The notes: generated from the letters alone by a model not told the origin. A DNA stretch of 64,000 bases from Herbaspirillum sp. (GCA_028292625.1 JAQGLY010000038.1:1-64000), one strand, 5' to 3'. Shown: positions 1-9,256, numbered from the stretch's first letter. Program-made: numbers and translations.

Positions 1-402
1 GGCCGCGGAGCGTTTCTTGCCGGGCGAATTAGGAGACGGCCAGCGTCCGAAGGCGTAATACGACCAGGCCGAGTGATAATCTTCGCGCGCAGCGGCGGGA
101 TTCTTGGCGAGTTCGCTTTCGGCGCGAGCCTCATAACGGTCGCCGATGGCCATCCAGGCGGCCGCCCATTGATCGCGATCGAGACTGTCGATATGCGATA
201 GCGCTTCCCGTACGTCATCCGGCTTCAGGCCGGTCAGGGGATAAGCGTTACGGTCGGCGCGGGCTTGCGTTTCGGCCTTCAGTTCCGGCCACGTCCGGGT
301 CTGCCATTGTTCCTGCGCATTGGCGTTCGAGGCCACCAACGCCGCCGCCAGGACGGTCAGCGTCATTTTTGCCGCGCGTCTGAAGTATTTGTTCCGAGAC
401 AT
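1..402 (-). CDS. Secreted alpha/beta-hydrolase-like protein, N-terminal part (runs off window)
   Basis: The first 134 residues are visible and the rest lies beyond the left edge. The start ATG follows a strong ribosome site (GGAGGAG, 5 nt spacing). Residues 2-9 are basic, residues 14-25 are hydrophobic and ANA at 27-29 is a signal-peptidase I site, so the product should be exported. The mature part is helical and charged and contains YYAFGRWPSPNSPGK at 115-129. I associate this motif with the N-terminal helical lid of FrsA-like or 2,6-dihydroxypseudooxynicotine-hydrolase-like alpha/beta hydrolases. The catalytic Ser/Asp/His region is not in the window, so the hydrolase call rests on the lid motif alone. 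It is divergent from the amidohydrolase at 818. Confidence 0.5.
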   Translation of the reverse strand, partial: MSRNKYFRRAAKMTLTVLAAALVASNANAQEQWQTRTWPELKAETQARADRNAYPLTGLKPDDVREALSHIDSLDRDQWAAAWMAIGDRYEARAESELAKNPAAAREDYHSAWSYYAFGRWPSPNSPGKKRSAA

Positions 403-484
403 GGGTTCTCCTCCATCTTTTTTGGGTAATTTGATTTTAGATGCATCGCTTGCACGGCCTTCATAGACCGTATTTTTATGATTT

Positions 485-500
485 ATGCAAACGATTGCAT
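485..500. promoter_or_regulatory. Palindrome ATGCAA-N4-TTGCAT, candidate operator
   Basis: A perfect 6-4-6 inverted repeat lies about 85 bp upstream of the leftward hydrolase ATG. It shares CGATTGCA with the larger repeat at 574-627. The regulator is unknown. Confidence 0.4.
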
Positions 501-573
501 GAAATATATGCCTCGGATTGGTGCGGGTCAAGGGCATTTACCTTTGATTCCTCCGGTTGGAATTGTGCTGGCA

Positions 574-627
574 GCAATCGAATGTCGATATATAGGCGCC
601 AATATCAAAAATGGTGCATTCGATTGC
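574..627. promoter_or_regulatory. 11-bp perfect inverted repeat, 32-nt spacer, candidate operator
   Basis: GCAATCGAATG at 574-584 is exactly complementary to CATTCGATTGC at 617-627. The spacer is about three helical turns, so the two arms could be paired half-sites on one face of the DNA. It lies 190 bp upstream of the amidohydrolase start. Confidence 0.4.
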
Positions 628-817
628 AGGCTGTGCGGCAGATGCTGACGCGCCATGGTGGCCGCCTGCGCGGCCGCGTCGTTATAAGCGGCGGCCGATA
701 CCCCCTATACGCGTAGAGCCCATTTCCCACTGGACCGAGACGATATATTCAAGGGCGATTTCCCTATCAACCGCTCGCGCTATCCGCCGTCTGATACCGA
801 TGCAATAGGAGTGCAAT

Positions 818-2275
818 ATGACGATTCAGACCGTACAGGCGGACTGGCTGCTGGCGCAACCGGGTTCGCAAGAAGAACAGCGCGGCGCCGGCATCCTGAT
901 GGACGATGGCGAGATCGCGCGCATCGAGCCGATGGCGCAGACGGGCAGCGGCCTGATCGCGCTGCCGGGTTTGTCGAACGCGCACGATCACGGACGCGCG
1001 ATCAGCTCCACCGCGCTGGGCGGCTTCGATAGGCCGCTGGAGTCGTGGCTGTTCTATCTGGGCGTGATACCGGGCCTGGACGCGTATCGCGTCGCGGCCG
1101 CCTCCTTCGGACGTTCGGCGCTGCGCGGCGTCGGGCGCGTCATGTGTCATCACACCCGCTTGCAAGGCTTGACCGATCCGATCAGCGAAGTGGGCGAGGT
1201 GGCGCGCGCGGCGCGCGATGTCGGCGTCCAGGTCGGTTTTGCGCTGGCCATGCGCGACCGCAACCCGATATCGTATGCCGACACCGGACAAACGCTGAAC
1301 CAGTTGCCGGCCAGTATCCGTGCCGCCGTCAAGGCGCGGCTCGACGGCCCGTCGCTGCCGCCGCGCGAATATATGGCGCTGTCCGACGCCATCGCCGAGG
1401 AGTGGCACGGCCCCGGCTTCAATGTGCAGTACGGTCCGGCCGGGGTGCAGTGGTGTTCCGCCGAATTGCTGGAATTGATCGCCGACGCGTCCGCGCGTAA
1501 CGGCCGCCAGGTGCACATGCATTTATTGGAGACGCGCTATCAGCGCGAATGGGCGGACCAGGCCTACCCCGACGGCATCGTGACTTATCTGCGCGACATC
1601 GGCTTGCTGAGCCCCAGACTGACGCTGGCGCATTGCGTGTACTGCCGGCCGGAAGAGTTGTCCATGATCGCGGAAAGCGGCGCCACTATCGCGGTCAACA
1701 CCAGTTCCAATCTCGGTTTGCGCTCCGGCATCGCACCGGTCGGCGCCATGTTGGCGCAGGGCTGCAAGGTTGCGATGGGCCTTGACGGATTTGCGCTGGA
1801 TGAGGATGACGACGCCGTGCGTGAACTGCGCCTGCTGCATCACCTGCACAAGGGCTGGGGCTACGAAACCGCCATGTCGCATGCGCAAGCCTGGCAGATC
1901 GCCAGCCGTTATGGCCGCTATTCGGTCAGCGGCGTCATCGACAACGGCACGCTGACGGCAGGTGAAGCGGCGGACGTGCTGTTGCTGGATGGCGGCGCCT
2001 TCATGCAGGATCGCCTGTTCGACGACGTCGGGGTATTCGACTTTGTGCTGGCGCGCGCCAATGCCAGCCACATCCGCAAGGTGATTGTCGGCGGCCGCAC
2101 GATTGTCGACAACGGCCAGCTGACCGGCATCGATCATGCGGCCGTCATGAGCGAGGTGCTGGCCGAGGTGCGCGGCAAGATCGACCAGCAGGACGACTGG
2201 CGCCGGATAGTGCGCGAACTGGACGTCGCGCTCAAGCCGTTCTATCAGGGCAAGCAGCATCTTGGTTGTTGCTGA
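818..2275 (+). CDS. Amidohydrolase-superfamily hydrolase/deaminase (TrzA/AtzB-like)
   Basis: A 485-aa metal-dependent amidohydrolase of the deaminase/chlorohydrolase branch. Visible metal ligands are H56 and H58 (NAHDHGR), H233/H235 (HMHLLE), H272 (AHCVY) and D323 (GLDGF), which is the usual His-His-His-His-Asp set of a mononuclear TIM barrel. The flanking beta-sandwich segments (VILIDDG-type N-terminus and VGGRTIVDNG C-terminus) are present, so the protein looks complete. Such enzymes hydrolytically deaminate or dechlorinate purines, pyrimidines, triazines and related rings. The substrate cannot be read from the sequence. AGGAG precedes the ATG. The 3' end overlaps the possible TTG start of the following oxygenase, so the two are probably one transcript. 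Confidence 0.8.
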   Translation: MTIQTVQADWLLAQPGSQEEQRGAGILMDDGEIARIEPMAQTGSGLIALPGLSNAHDHGRAISSTALGGFDRPLESWLFYLGVIPGLDAYRVAAASFGRSALRGVGRVMCHHTRLQGLTDPISEVGEVARAARDVGVQVGFALAMRDRNPISYADTGQTLNQLPASIRAAVKARLDGPSLPPREYMALSDAIAEEWHGPGFNVQYGPAGVQWCSAELLELIADASARNGRQVHMHLLETRYQREWADQAYPDGIVTYLRDIGLLSPRLTLAHCVYCRPEELSMIAESGATIAVNTSSNLGLRSGIAPVGAMLAQGCKVAMGLDGFALDEDDDAVRELRLLHHLHKGWGYETAMSHAQAWQIASRYGRYSVSGVIDNGTLTAGEAADVLLLDGGAFMQDRLFDDVGVFDFVLARANASHIRKVIVGGRTIVDNGQLTGIDHAAVMSEVLAEVRGKIDQQDDWRRIVRELDVALKPFYQGKQHLGCC

Positions 2276-2288
2276 GGCGCGCGCAGCC

Positions 2289-3245
2289 ATGCCCGCTGAT
2301 CCGCAGCTCAGCCGGATTCCTGTCATCGACATCGCTCGCCTGCGCGGCGGCGGCGCCGACGATATCGCGCAAACCGCGGCGGAGTTGGGGCAGGCCTGCC
2401 GCGAAATCGGGTTTTTCTATATCAGCGGCCACGGCCTGTCCGAGGCCGATGCCGACCTGCTGATGGGCAGCGCCGCGCAATTCTTTTCGAGGCCGCCCGA
2501 TTGGAAGAAGCAGTATTCGATCGAGCGCTCCGCGCACAATCGGGGATATGTCGCGCTGATGGGCGAGTCGCTCGATCCGCAACACACCGACATCAAGGAA
2601 GCCTTCAACATCGGACTGGAGCTGGCGCCGGACGATCCGGAACTGCTGGCCGGCGTCCCGTTTCGCGGTATGAACATCTGGCCCGACATCGCGGGATGGC
2701 GCGATACCATGCTGCATTATTTCGGCCGCATGCGCGAGATCAATCTGCTGCTGCACAAGGCGGTCGCCGTCGATCTCGGTCTTGCGCCGGATTTTTTCGA
2801 CAGCAAATTTTCCAAGCCCTTGTCGACCTTGCGCCTGCTGCGTTATCCGCCGCAAGCGCAGGACCGCAAAGAGCTCGGCGCCGGCGTTCACACCGATTAC
2901 GGCAACCTGACCGTCCTGCTGCAGAAAGTGGGCGGCCTGCAGGTGCAGGCGCTGTCGGGCGAATGGCTCGATGCGCCGGTGATGCCGGGCTGCCTGGTCT
3001 GCAACATCGGCGATTGCCTGATGCGGTGGAGCAATGACGTGTATCGTTCGACGCCGCACCGGGTGGTCAATCAATCGGGCGGCGAACGTTATTCCGTGGC
3101 TTTCTTTTCGGATCCGAATCCGGAAGCGCTGGTCGCTTGTCTGCCGACTTGCGTTTCCGCCGACCGCCCGGTCCGCTATGAGCCGATCAGCTCGGGAGCC
3201 TATCTGGCGGAACGTCTGAACGCCACCTACAAGTTCCGCCAATAG
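2289..3245 (+). CDS. 2-oxoglutarate/Fe(II) oxygenase, isopenicillin N synthase family
   Basis: A 318-aa non-haem iron oxygenase. The iron ligands H201 and D203 (HTDYG) and H257, and the 2-oxoglutarate-binding R267 (RYS), are all present, after a typical N-terminal domain (PVIDIARL, GFFYISGHGL). An in-frame TTG at 2262 would overlap the upstream stop codon. I prefer the ATG at 2289 because the conserved family N-terminus (xxIPVIDI) begins right after it and a GAGG lies 11 nt upstream. It most likely hydroxylates or dealkylates the same substrate class handled by the amidohydrolase in front of it. A second family member lies at 51758-52732. Confidence 0.85.
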   Translation: MPADPQLSRIPVIDIARLRGGGADDIAQTAAELGQACREIGFFYISGHGLSEADADLLMGSAAQFFSRPPDWKKQYSIERSAHNRGYVALMGESLDPQHTDIKEAFNIGLELAPDDPELLAGVPFRGMNIWPDIAGWRDTMLHYFGRMREINLLLHKAVAVDLGLAPDFFDSKFSKPLSTLRLLRYPPQAQDRKELGAGVHTDYGNLTVLLQKVGGLQVQALSGEWLDAPVMPGCLVCNIGDCLMRWSNDVYRSTPHRVVNQSGGERYSVAFFSDPNPEALVACLPTCVSADRPVRYEPISSGAYLAERLNATYKFRQ

Positions 3246-3259
3246 CAGGGCCTAGGGCT

Positions 3260-3425
3260 CGTTCAGTTAAGTCATTTCGGTTGGCGCGCTTCCTTCGATA
3301 CGCCTTCGGCTACTCAGGACGAACGGTTTTCTTTGAACGCCACCAAGAACTCCGTTCGTCCTGAGTAGTCGCTTCAGCGACGTATCGAAGAAGCGCACCG
3401 GCCCAAAAATCTTCTTAACTGAACG
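3260..3425. repeat. Inverted-repeat element with REP-like core (copy 1)
   Basis: The 166-bp element has outer arms CGTTCAGTTAAG / CTTAACTGAACG and inner arms CTACTCAGGACGAACGG / CCGTTCGTCCTGAGTAG plus CTTCGATACG / CGTATCGAAG. It lies between convergent genes and could fold into a long hairpin, so it may also end transcription from both sides. The core recurs at 35294-35400. Similar CCTGAGTAG-containing dispersed repeats are known from many proteobacterial genomes. Confidence 0.75.
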
Positions 3426-3435
3426 ACATTAGGCG

Positions 3436-4668
3436 CTAGGGCTGCAATTCGTTCCAGATATCGACGGCCAATTCGATCAGCGCCAGATCGCTGCCTGCCG
3501 GCCCCAGCAAGGACACGCCGATCGGCAAGCCTTCCGGCGTGGCGAACGGGATGCTGACTTGCGGCAGACCGGCCAGCCCGGCGATGCAGGTGATACGGAT
3601 GGTGCGCATGCGAACCTGCTCGACTTCGTCGCTGCCGGCCGAACGCAACGGGGCGACGCTGGCGCAGGACGGCAGCACCGCGATGCCGCTGTCGCCCAGC
3701 AATCCGCGCACGCGCGCCTGGACCGAGCTTCGCCGTTCGCCCGCCGCGTCCGCCGCAGCCGCACCGATCCGGCTTACCGTGGTCCAGCGTCCGCCGATCG
3801 CCGGCCCGAACTCGGGGCGATGCTGCGTTATCCAATCGCCATGCGCCTGCCAGGCTTGATAGCCGCCTATCGTGAAATAGGTCTGGCGCCAGGATTCCAG
3901 TTCTTCCGTGGTCCCGCTTTCGGCGACGGTAGTACGCGAAGGCTGCAGCCGGCGTTCGAGCGCCGCAAACACTTTTTCCACCGGCGCGCGAAACACCGGG
4001 TCCGCCTGATTCACCGCATCCTCGAACAATACGACTTGCTCGAATCGATGCGCCGCGCCGGGTGGCAGCAATACTTTGGCGACCCGCTTGAAAACCTCGG
4101 GATCGGCGGCAAACCAGGTAGCGGTGTCGAAGCCGGGACTCAACGGGACCATCGCGTCTGTCGACAACAGGCCGTGCGTGGTGCGCAACCCCCATACGCC
4201 GCAGTAACTGGCCGGCACCCGCGTTGAGCCGCCGGTGTCGGACCCCAGCGCGAAATCGCACAAACCGGCCGCCACCGCCGCCACCGAGCCGCTGGAAGAA
4301 CCTCCCGGCACCCGGTCCGGCGCGCGCGTGTTGGTCGGTGTGCCGTAATGGAAATTATCGCCATGAATGCTGTGCGCCAGCTCGTCGGTCAGTACTTTGC
4401 CGACCATCGTGGCGCCCGCCGCCAGCAGGGTGTCGACCAGCGGGCTGCTTAGCTCCGGCACGGGATGGGTGGCGAGCCAGGCCGGATTGCCGGCGCCGGT
4501 CGGATGACCGGCCACGTGGTACAAATCCTTGACCGCAAAGCGCAGGCCGGCCAACTCGCCCGATGGCGCGCCATCGATGACGAAGCGGCCATGCGGTACC
4601 CACGCGCCGACGGTATCGTCGATCGGGAAGGCGGAATCTCGGGCGGGTGCGGTGGGCGGTATGGTCAT
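3436..4668 (-). CDS. Amidase-signature family amidase
   Basis: A 410-aa amidase hydrolysing a carboxamide to acid and ammonia. The catalytic Lys-cis-Ser-Ser triad is visible: K47 in FAVKD, S124 in the PGGSSSGS stretch and S148 in GSDTGGSTR. An upstream in-frame start would add 39 residues, but conserved sequence begins just after the ATG at 4668. It is the last gene of the leftward xdhA-xdhB-xdhC-Rieske-amidase set, 94 nt after the Rieske gene, so it probably acts downstream of purine-type hydroxylation. The substrate is unknown. The gene ends against the inverted repeat at 3260-3425. Confidence 0.85.
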   Translation of the reverse strand: MTIPPTAPARDSAFPIDDTVGAWVPHGRFVIDGAPSGELAGLRFAVKDLYHVAGHPTGAGNPAWLATHPVPELSSPLVDTLLAAGATMVGKVLTDELAHSIHGDNFHYGTPTNTRAPDRVPGGSSSGSVAAVAAGLCDFALGSDTGGSTRVPASYCGVWGLRTTHGLLSTDAMVPLSPGFDTATWFAADPEVFKRVAKVLLPPGAAHRFEQVVLFEDAVNQADPVFRAPVEKVFAALERRLQPSRTTVAESGTTEELESWRQTYFTIGGYQAWQAHGDWITQHRPEFGPAIGGRWTTVSRIGAAAADAAGERRSSVQARVRGLLGDSGIAVLPSCASVAPLRSAGSDEVEQVRMRTIRITCIAGLAGLPQVSIPFATPEGLPIGVSLLGPAGSDLALIELAVDIWNELQP

Positions 4669-4762
4669 TGCGATTCTCTGTTTCTGGTCGATGGGATGGT
4701 TGCGGACGAAAGCAATGGCCGTGCCAATTGCACGGACGCTGCCTTGCCGGGTCGGGCAAGGG

Positions 4763-5761
4763 TCAGTCGGCCGCCGCCTCGGCAACGTCGATTTCGTAGC
4801 GGTCGAACAATTTCTGCAAGCTGCGGCGCATGACGATGCCGGCCTGGTCGGTCGGCATGTGCTGTTCCCGGGTCAAATCGAGCGGGACGTCGGATTCGGT
4901 TCCTTCCAGCAAGGCCTTGTCTTCCAGCGTGACGGCGCGATCGAAGGCGACGATTTTTTCCACGTCCATGCCTTGCCCCTGGTTCGCCAGCAGAATGAAC
5001 TGGACCAGCATGGTGCGGCCGTCGTCAATCGGCACCTGGGCGTTGACCAGGATGTGCGGCGGTCCGTCCGGATAGTTCATCCGTATGCGGCAGACGAAAG
5101 GCAGGTGCCAGGTGGCGTCGATATCGCGCTCGTTTTGCCGGTCCTGCGCGTGATGCGCGATGTCGACCGGGATCTTGCTGCTGTAATGCAGGCCGCCGTC
5201 GAATTCGGTCACCTTCTGCTCGCGCGGCGTCAGGAAAGCCGGGTTGCCGAACGTGCCGAGGTGCACGAACGCGGGGTGCGCCATGTCGAGCTCGTTTTCC
5301 ATCACGCGCAAGGGATGGACTTTCCATTCCTCGTAGAATTCATGCACGATCAGAAAACCGGGATCTTCGGCCTCCGGGATGCGCGGAATGTCCTGGACAG
5401 GATCGTCCAGCGCGACCCAGGCATAGCCATACCGTTGTTCGCAGCGGAACGCCCGGACCTTGCGCTTGCCGTGCTGGCCGGCGTCGGGCAGTTGCGGAAC
5501 CAGCACGCATTGCCCGCTGCGGTCGTATTGCCAGCCATGATAGGGGCAGGCCAGCGCGCCATTGCATACCTTGCCCTGCGACAGCCGGGCGGAGCGGTGG
5601 CAGCAGCGGTCTTCCAGCGCGGCCGGCTGGCGCTGTCGGTCGAGGAACAGGGCCAGCGGCTGGCCCAGCAATTCAAACCGTTGCGGACCATCCTCCAGCA
5701 GCGACATGGGAATGACCGGATACCAGAATCTGCGAAATACGGGATGATCCATGACGCGCAT
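4763..5761 (-). CDS. Rieske non-haem iron oxygenase, oxygenase component
   Basis: A 332-aa VanA/NdmA-sized oxygenase. The Rieske cluster ligands are C53/H55 (CCHR) and C72/H75 (CPYH). The mononuclear iron site is D159, H162 and H167 in the segment after MENE. Enzymes of this size and type hydroxylate or N-/O-demethylate small aromatic or purine-like rings and need a separate ferredoxin reductase, which is not encoded in this window. It sits in the xdh operon, between xdhC and the amidase. An in-frame ATG three codons downstream is an alternative start. The AGAGAG stretch favours 5761. Confidence 0.87.
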   Translation of the reverse strand: MRVMDHPVFRRFWYPVIPMSLLEDGPQRFELLGQPLALFLDRQRQPAALEDRCCHRSARLSQGKVCNGALACPYHGWQYDRSGQCVLVPQLPDAGQHGKRKVRAFRCEQRYGYAWVALDDPVQDIPRIPEAEDPGFLIVHEFYEEWKVHPLRVMENELDMAHPAFVHLGTFGNPAFLTPREQKVTEFDGGLHYSSKIPVDIAHHAQDRQNERDIDATWHLPFVCRIRMNYPDGPPHILVNAQVPIDDGRTMLVQFILLANQGQGMDVEKIVAFDRAVTLEDKALLEGTESDVPLDLTREQHMPTDQAGIVMRRSLQKLFDRYEIDVAEAAAD

Positions 5762-5830
5762 GACGTTTCTCTCTGCAATGGTGAAAGGGCGAGCGCTCGG
5801 CCCGCGTGAACTCGGCTTGTGCGCTGGCGC

Positions 5831-6880
5831 TTAGCCGGTCTGTTCGCGCTGCGCCGCCGGGCGGGAGGCGAGCGCCTGTTGCGCTTCCCATACCTGCAGC
5901 AATTGCGCGACCACCGCGACGGCAATCGTTGCCGGCTCTTTTCCGGTGATGCCGGCGATGCCGATCGGGCAAGTCATGGCGCTCAGGCGCTCCTGCGCAA
6001 TGCCGCGTGCGCGCAAGCGCCGCTCGAACTGAATGCGTTTGGTGCGCGAGCCGATCAGGCCGAACCAGCCGGCGCCGGTGTCTTCGCGCCGCAATATCCG
6101 TTCGGCCAGCCGCTGATCGAGCGCATGGCTGTGCGTCATGACCAGGAAACTGGCGTCCGCGGGCGCGGCGTCGACCAGCGCTTCGGGCGTATCGCTGGCT
6201 TCCACCGTCACATTGGACGGCAGCCGGGCCGGGAACATATCCTCCCGCTCATCGATCCAGACGATGCGGCAGGGCAGATCCGCCAAGGCGCGCACGATCG
6301 CCGCACCGACGTGGCCGGCGCCGAACAGAAACAATTGCGAATGACAGGGCCGGTATGGATCGACCAGCCAGCGTGCGCCGGCCGGGTCGCGCATCAGGTG
6401 GCAGGGGGCATCGAAATCGATGCCGGCAAACGGCGGCTCCGCCGCGCCGGCAAGGCAGCGGCCCGACTCATCGAGCAACAGCGGCGCGGCTGCGTTATCC
6501 AGCGCGGTCAGTCGCCAGCTGCTTAATCCGTCACGGCTGCGTTGTTGCAAGCGATCGAATAGGCCATGCGCACCATGCTCGACCCGCTCGAACGACAAAT
6601 GCACCACGCCGCCGCAGCATTGACCGAGGGTGGGGCCGAGCGGCAGGCGTTCCAGACGGCGCTGGCTCTGGATCTCCCGGCCCGGCGACGCAAGCATTTC
6701 TCGCGCGGCATTGCAGGCGCACAGCTCGAGATGGCCGCCGCCGATGGTGTCGAATTGACGCTCGGCGGTGACCAGCATGCGCGCGCCCGACTCGCGCGGC
6801 GCCGAACCGTGGGTTGCCGCCACGGTGACAAGGATAGCCGGCCCATCCAGACCGGAAAGCGCTGTCAGCCAGTCGTTCAT
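5831..6880 (-). CDS. xdhC: XdhC, molybdenum cofactor insertion/sulfuration chaperone
   Basis: A 349-aa XdhC/CoxI-family protein that binds molybdenum cofactor and delivers the sulfurated form to xanthine dehydrogenase. Typical features are the N-terminal segment ATHGSAPRESGARM followed by GGGHLE, the Rossmann-like FGAGHVGAAIVRAL near the middle, and a C-terminal CPIGIAGITGKEPATIAVAV block. It overlaps xdhB by four bases (ATGA), so translation is probably coupled. Two other molybdenum hydroxylases lie in the window without their own chaperone gene, so this product may serve all three. Confidence 0.93.
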   Translation of the reverse strand: MNDWLTALSGLDGPAILVTVAATHGSAPRESGARMLVTAERQFDTIGGGHLELCACNAAREMLASPGREIQSQRRLERLPLGPTLGQCCGGVVHLSFERVEHGAHGLFDRLQQRSRDGLSSWRLTALDNAAAPLLLDESGRCLAGAAEPPFAGIDFDAPCHLMRDPAGARWLVDPYRPCHSQLFLFGAGHVGAAIVRALADLPCRIVWIDEREDMFPARLPSNVTVEASDTPEALVDAAPADASFLVMTHSHALDQRLAERILRREDTGAGWFGLIGSRTKRIQFERRLRARGIAQERLSAMTCPIGIAGITGKEPATIAVAVVAQLLQVWEAQQALASRPAAQREQTG

Positions 6881-9237
6881 GATGGCGCCTGCGGGTGCGC
6901 GGCAGCCAGCACGGCGTCGACCGCGTTCAGGATTTCCTCGCTGGTGGCGGGCGCATTGAGCGGAGGGTTGACGCGATAGTCGCCGACGCTGGCGATCGCG
7001 TCGCGTATCGCAAAAAATACCGAGAAGGGCAACAGCAGCGGCGGCTCGCCCACCGCCTTGGAACGGTGGATGGAATCCGCCACGTTCGCGTTATCGAACA
7101 GTTTCGTGCGGAAGTCGGCGGGGCAGTCCGAGACTGCAGGTATCTTGTAGGTGGAAGGTGCATGCGTCATCAGCTTGCCGTCGGCGTTCCACCACAGTTG
7201 CTCGGTGGTGAGCCAGCCCATGCCCTGGATGAACGCGCCCTCGACCTGGCCGATGTCGATGGCCGGATTGAGCGAGCGGCCGGCATCGTACAGCGAGTCG
7301 GCGCGCAGCAGTTTCCATTCGCCCGTCAGCGTGTCGATCACCACTTCGGATACCGCGGCGCCATACGCAAAATAAGCGAACGGGTTGCCGGTCATGTTGG
7401 GCCCGTCCCACGACAGGCCGGGCGTCGCATAGTAGCCGTCCGACCACAACTGGACGCGCGCCAGATAGGCCTTCGCCACTACCGCGCCGAACGCCAGCGA
7501 TTGGCCGTTGACGTGAACGCGGTTGTCGTAAAAAGTCACGGCGTCGGCCGTGCCGCCCCAGGCGCTCGCGGCAAACGCGGCGAGCCGGTCGCGGATCTGG
7601 CGCGCGGCGTTTTCGGCCGCCTTGCCGTTCAAATCGGCGCCGGTGGATGCCGCGGTGGCGGAGGTATTGGCCACCTTGCTGGTGTCGGCGGCGGTGGCGC
7701 GCACCCGGTCCAGCGTGACGCCCAGTTCATGCGCCACCACTTGCATGATTTTGGTGTTGATGCCCTGTCCCATTTCGGTGCCGCCATGACTGACCAGTAT
7801 CGAGCCGTCGACATAGACGTGGACCAGCGCGCCGGCCTGGTTCAGATGCGGCAGATTGAACGAGATGCCGAATTTCAACGGCGTCAGCGCAAGGCCTTTC
7901 TTCAGCACCGGGCTGGCCGCGTTATAGGCCTTGACCGCTGCGCGGCGTTGCCGGTAATCGCTGCTCTGTTCCAGCTCGGCGATCAATTCGTGGATCACAT
8001 TGTCCTTGACCGTCTGGCCGAACGGCGTGACGTTGCGGCCCTCGCTGTCGTTGCGTCCATACAGATTGATCTTGCGTACTTCCAGTGCATCCTTGCCCAG
8101 ATTGCGTGCGATATCGTCAAGCACGTATTCCATCGCAATGGCGCCTTGCGGCCCGCCGAAACCGCGAAACGCGGTGTTGGATTGGGTATTGGTTTTTCCG
8201 CACAAGGCGACGATATCCACATCCGACAGATAATAGGCATTGTCGTAATGGCAGATTGCGCGGGTCGCCACCGGACCGGACATGTCGGCGGAAAAGCCGG
8301 CGCGCAACACCATTTCAACGCGGGCCGCCGCAATCCGGCCCGCGTCGTCGTAACCGACTTCGTATTCGTAATAAAAACAGTGGCGCTTGCCGGTCACCAG
8401 CATGTCGTCGTCGCGGTCGGCGCGCAGCTTGACCGGGCGTTTCAAACGGGCCGCGCACAAGGCCGCCGCCGCGCACCACAGCGCCGATTGCGATTCCTTG
8501 CCGCCGAAGCCGCCGCCCATGCGCCGGCACTCGACCACTACATGATGCGATTGCAGTCCCAGCACCTTGGCCACCACGTGCTGCATTTCGGAAGGATGCT
8601 GGGTCGACGCCAGCAGCAGCATGCCCCGGTCCTCTTTCGGAATCGCGTAGGCGATCTGGCCTTCCAGATAAAACTGCTCCTGGCCGCCGACGAACAGCGT
8701 GCCGCGCACCTTGTGCGGCGCTTTCTCGAACGCCTGCCGGAAGTCGCCGCGCTGCAGGCGCATCGGCGGCAGCACATAGGACTGGGCCTGCCGGGCTTGC
8801 TGCGGCGTGAAGATGGCGGGCAGCTCCTCGTATTCGATGCGCGCCATGCGGGCGGCTTGCCGGGCATGCTCGTAGCTGTCGGCGACCACCACGAAAATCG
8901 GCTGCCCGACATATTGCACGACGCCGTCGGCCAATACCGGGTCGTCATGTATCACGGGTCCGCAATCGTTGACGCCGGGGATGTCGCGCGCCGTCAAAAC
9001 CGCTACCACGCCCGGCGCGCTTTTGACGGCGTCCAGATCGAGCGCCTTGATCCTGGCATGCGCCTTTTGCGACAGACCGAACGCGGCCTGCAGGGTGCCT
9101 TGCAGCTCCGGAAGATCGTCGGTATAGGCCGCTTCGCCCAGTACATGCAGCACCGCCGATTCGTGCGGATGCGCTTGCCCGACCTCCGCCCAGGCGGTCG
9201 GATCGGCAGCGGCGAGCAATTCAGTTGGCGAGTTCAT
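6877..9237 (-). CDS. xdhB: Xanthine dehydrogenase molybdopterin-binding subunit
   Basis: A 786-aa large subunit that hydroxylates purine rings at molybdenum. GGGFGGKE at 241-248, TEMGQGINTK in the second half and the C-terminal KAVGEPPLLL segment carrying the catalytic Glu are all present and typical of true xanthine dehydrogenases rather than CO dehydrogenase-like proteins. The longer open frame upstream of 9237 is not used: MNSPTE starts the family-like sequence and follows the xdhA stop by 19 nt. The gene overlaps xdhC by four bases. Expected product with XdhA: hypoxanthine or xanthine to urate, or a related azaheterocycle. Confidence 0.93.
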   Translation of the reverse strand: MNSPTELLAAADPTAWAEVGQAHPHESAVLHVLGEAAYTDDLPELQGTLQAAFGLSQKAHARIKALDLDAVKSAPGVVAVLTARDIPGVNDCGPVIHDDPVLADGVVQYVGQPIFVVVADSYEHARQAARMARIEYEELPAIFTPQQARQAQSYVLPPMRLQRGDFRQAFEKAPHKVRGTLFVGGQEQFYLEGQIAYAIPKEDRGMLLLASTQHPSEMQHVVAKVLGLQSHHVVVECRRMGGGFGGKESQSALWCAAAALCAARLKRPVKLRADRDDDMLVTGKRHCFYYEYEVGYDDAGRIAAARVEMVLRAGFSADMSGPVATRAICHYDNAYYLSDVDIVALCGKTNTQSNTAFRGFGGPQGAIAMEYVLDDIARNLGKDALEVRKINLYGRNDSEGRNVTPFGQTVKDNVIHELIAELEQSSDYRQRRAAVKAYNAASPVLKKGLALTPLKFGISFNLPHLNQAGALVHVYVDGSILVSHGGTEMGQGINTKIMQVVAHELGVTLDRVRATAADTSKVANTSATAASTGADLNGKAAENAARQIRDRLAAFAASAWGGTADAVTFYDNRVHVNGQSLAFGAVVAKAYLARVQLWSDGYYATPGLSWDGPNMTGNPFAYFAYGAAVSEVVIDTLTGEWKLLRADSLYDAGRSLNPAIDIGQVEGAFIQGMGWLTTEQLWWNADGKLMTHAPSTYKIPAVSDCPADFRTKLFDNANVADSIHRSKAVGEPPLLLPFSVFFAIRDAIASVGDYRVNPPLNAPATSEEILNAVDAVLAAAHPQAPS

Positions 9238-9256
9238 AGTCAGATGATTTACGGGA

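Larger units (their letters stand above)
403..817. other. Intergenic region with repeated CGATTGCA-like motifs
   Basis: This 415-nt gap separates two divergent genes. Short open frames inside it show no ribosome sites or recognisable protein. It holds two inverted repeats listed separately, and CGATTGCA or one-mismatch variants occur near 448, 492, 573 (opposite strand) and 621. No consensus sigma-54 site was found. A ribosome site (AGGAG) lies just before the downstream ATG at 818. Confidence 0.5.

Noticed and set aside
558..573. Possible sigma-54 site TGGAAT-tgtgc-TGGCA before the amidohydrolase
   Set aside because: GG-N10-GC is kept but both elements carry mismatches, and the distance to the ATG is about 245 bp.
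441..808. Short open frames in the 403-817 gap
   Set aside because: No ribosome site, no recognisable motifs, overlapping candidate operator repeats.
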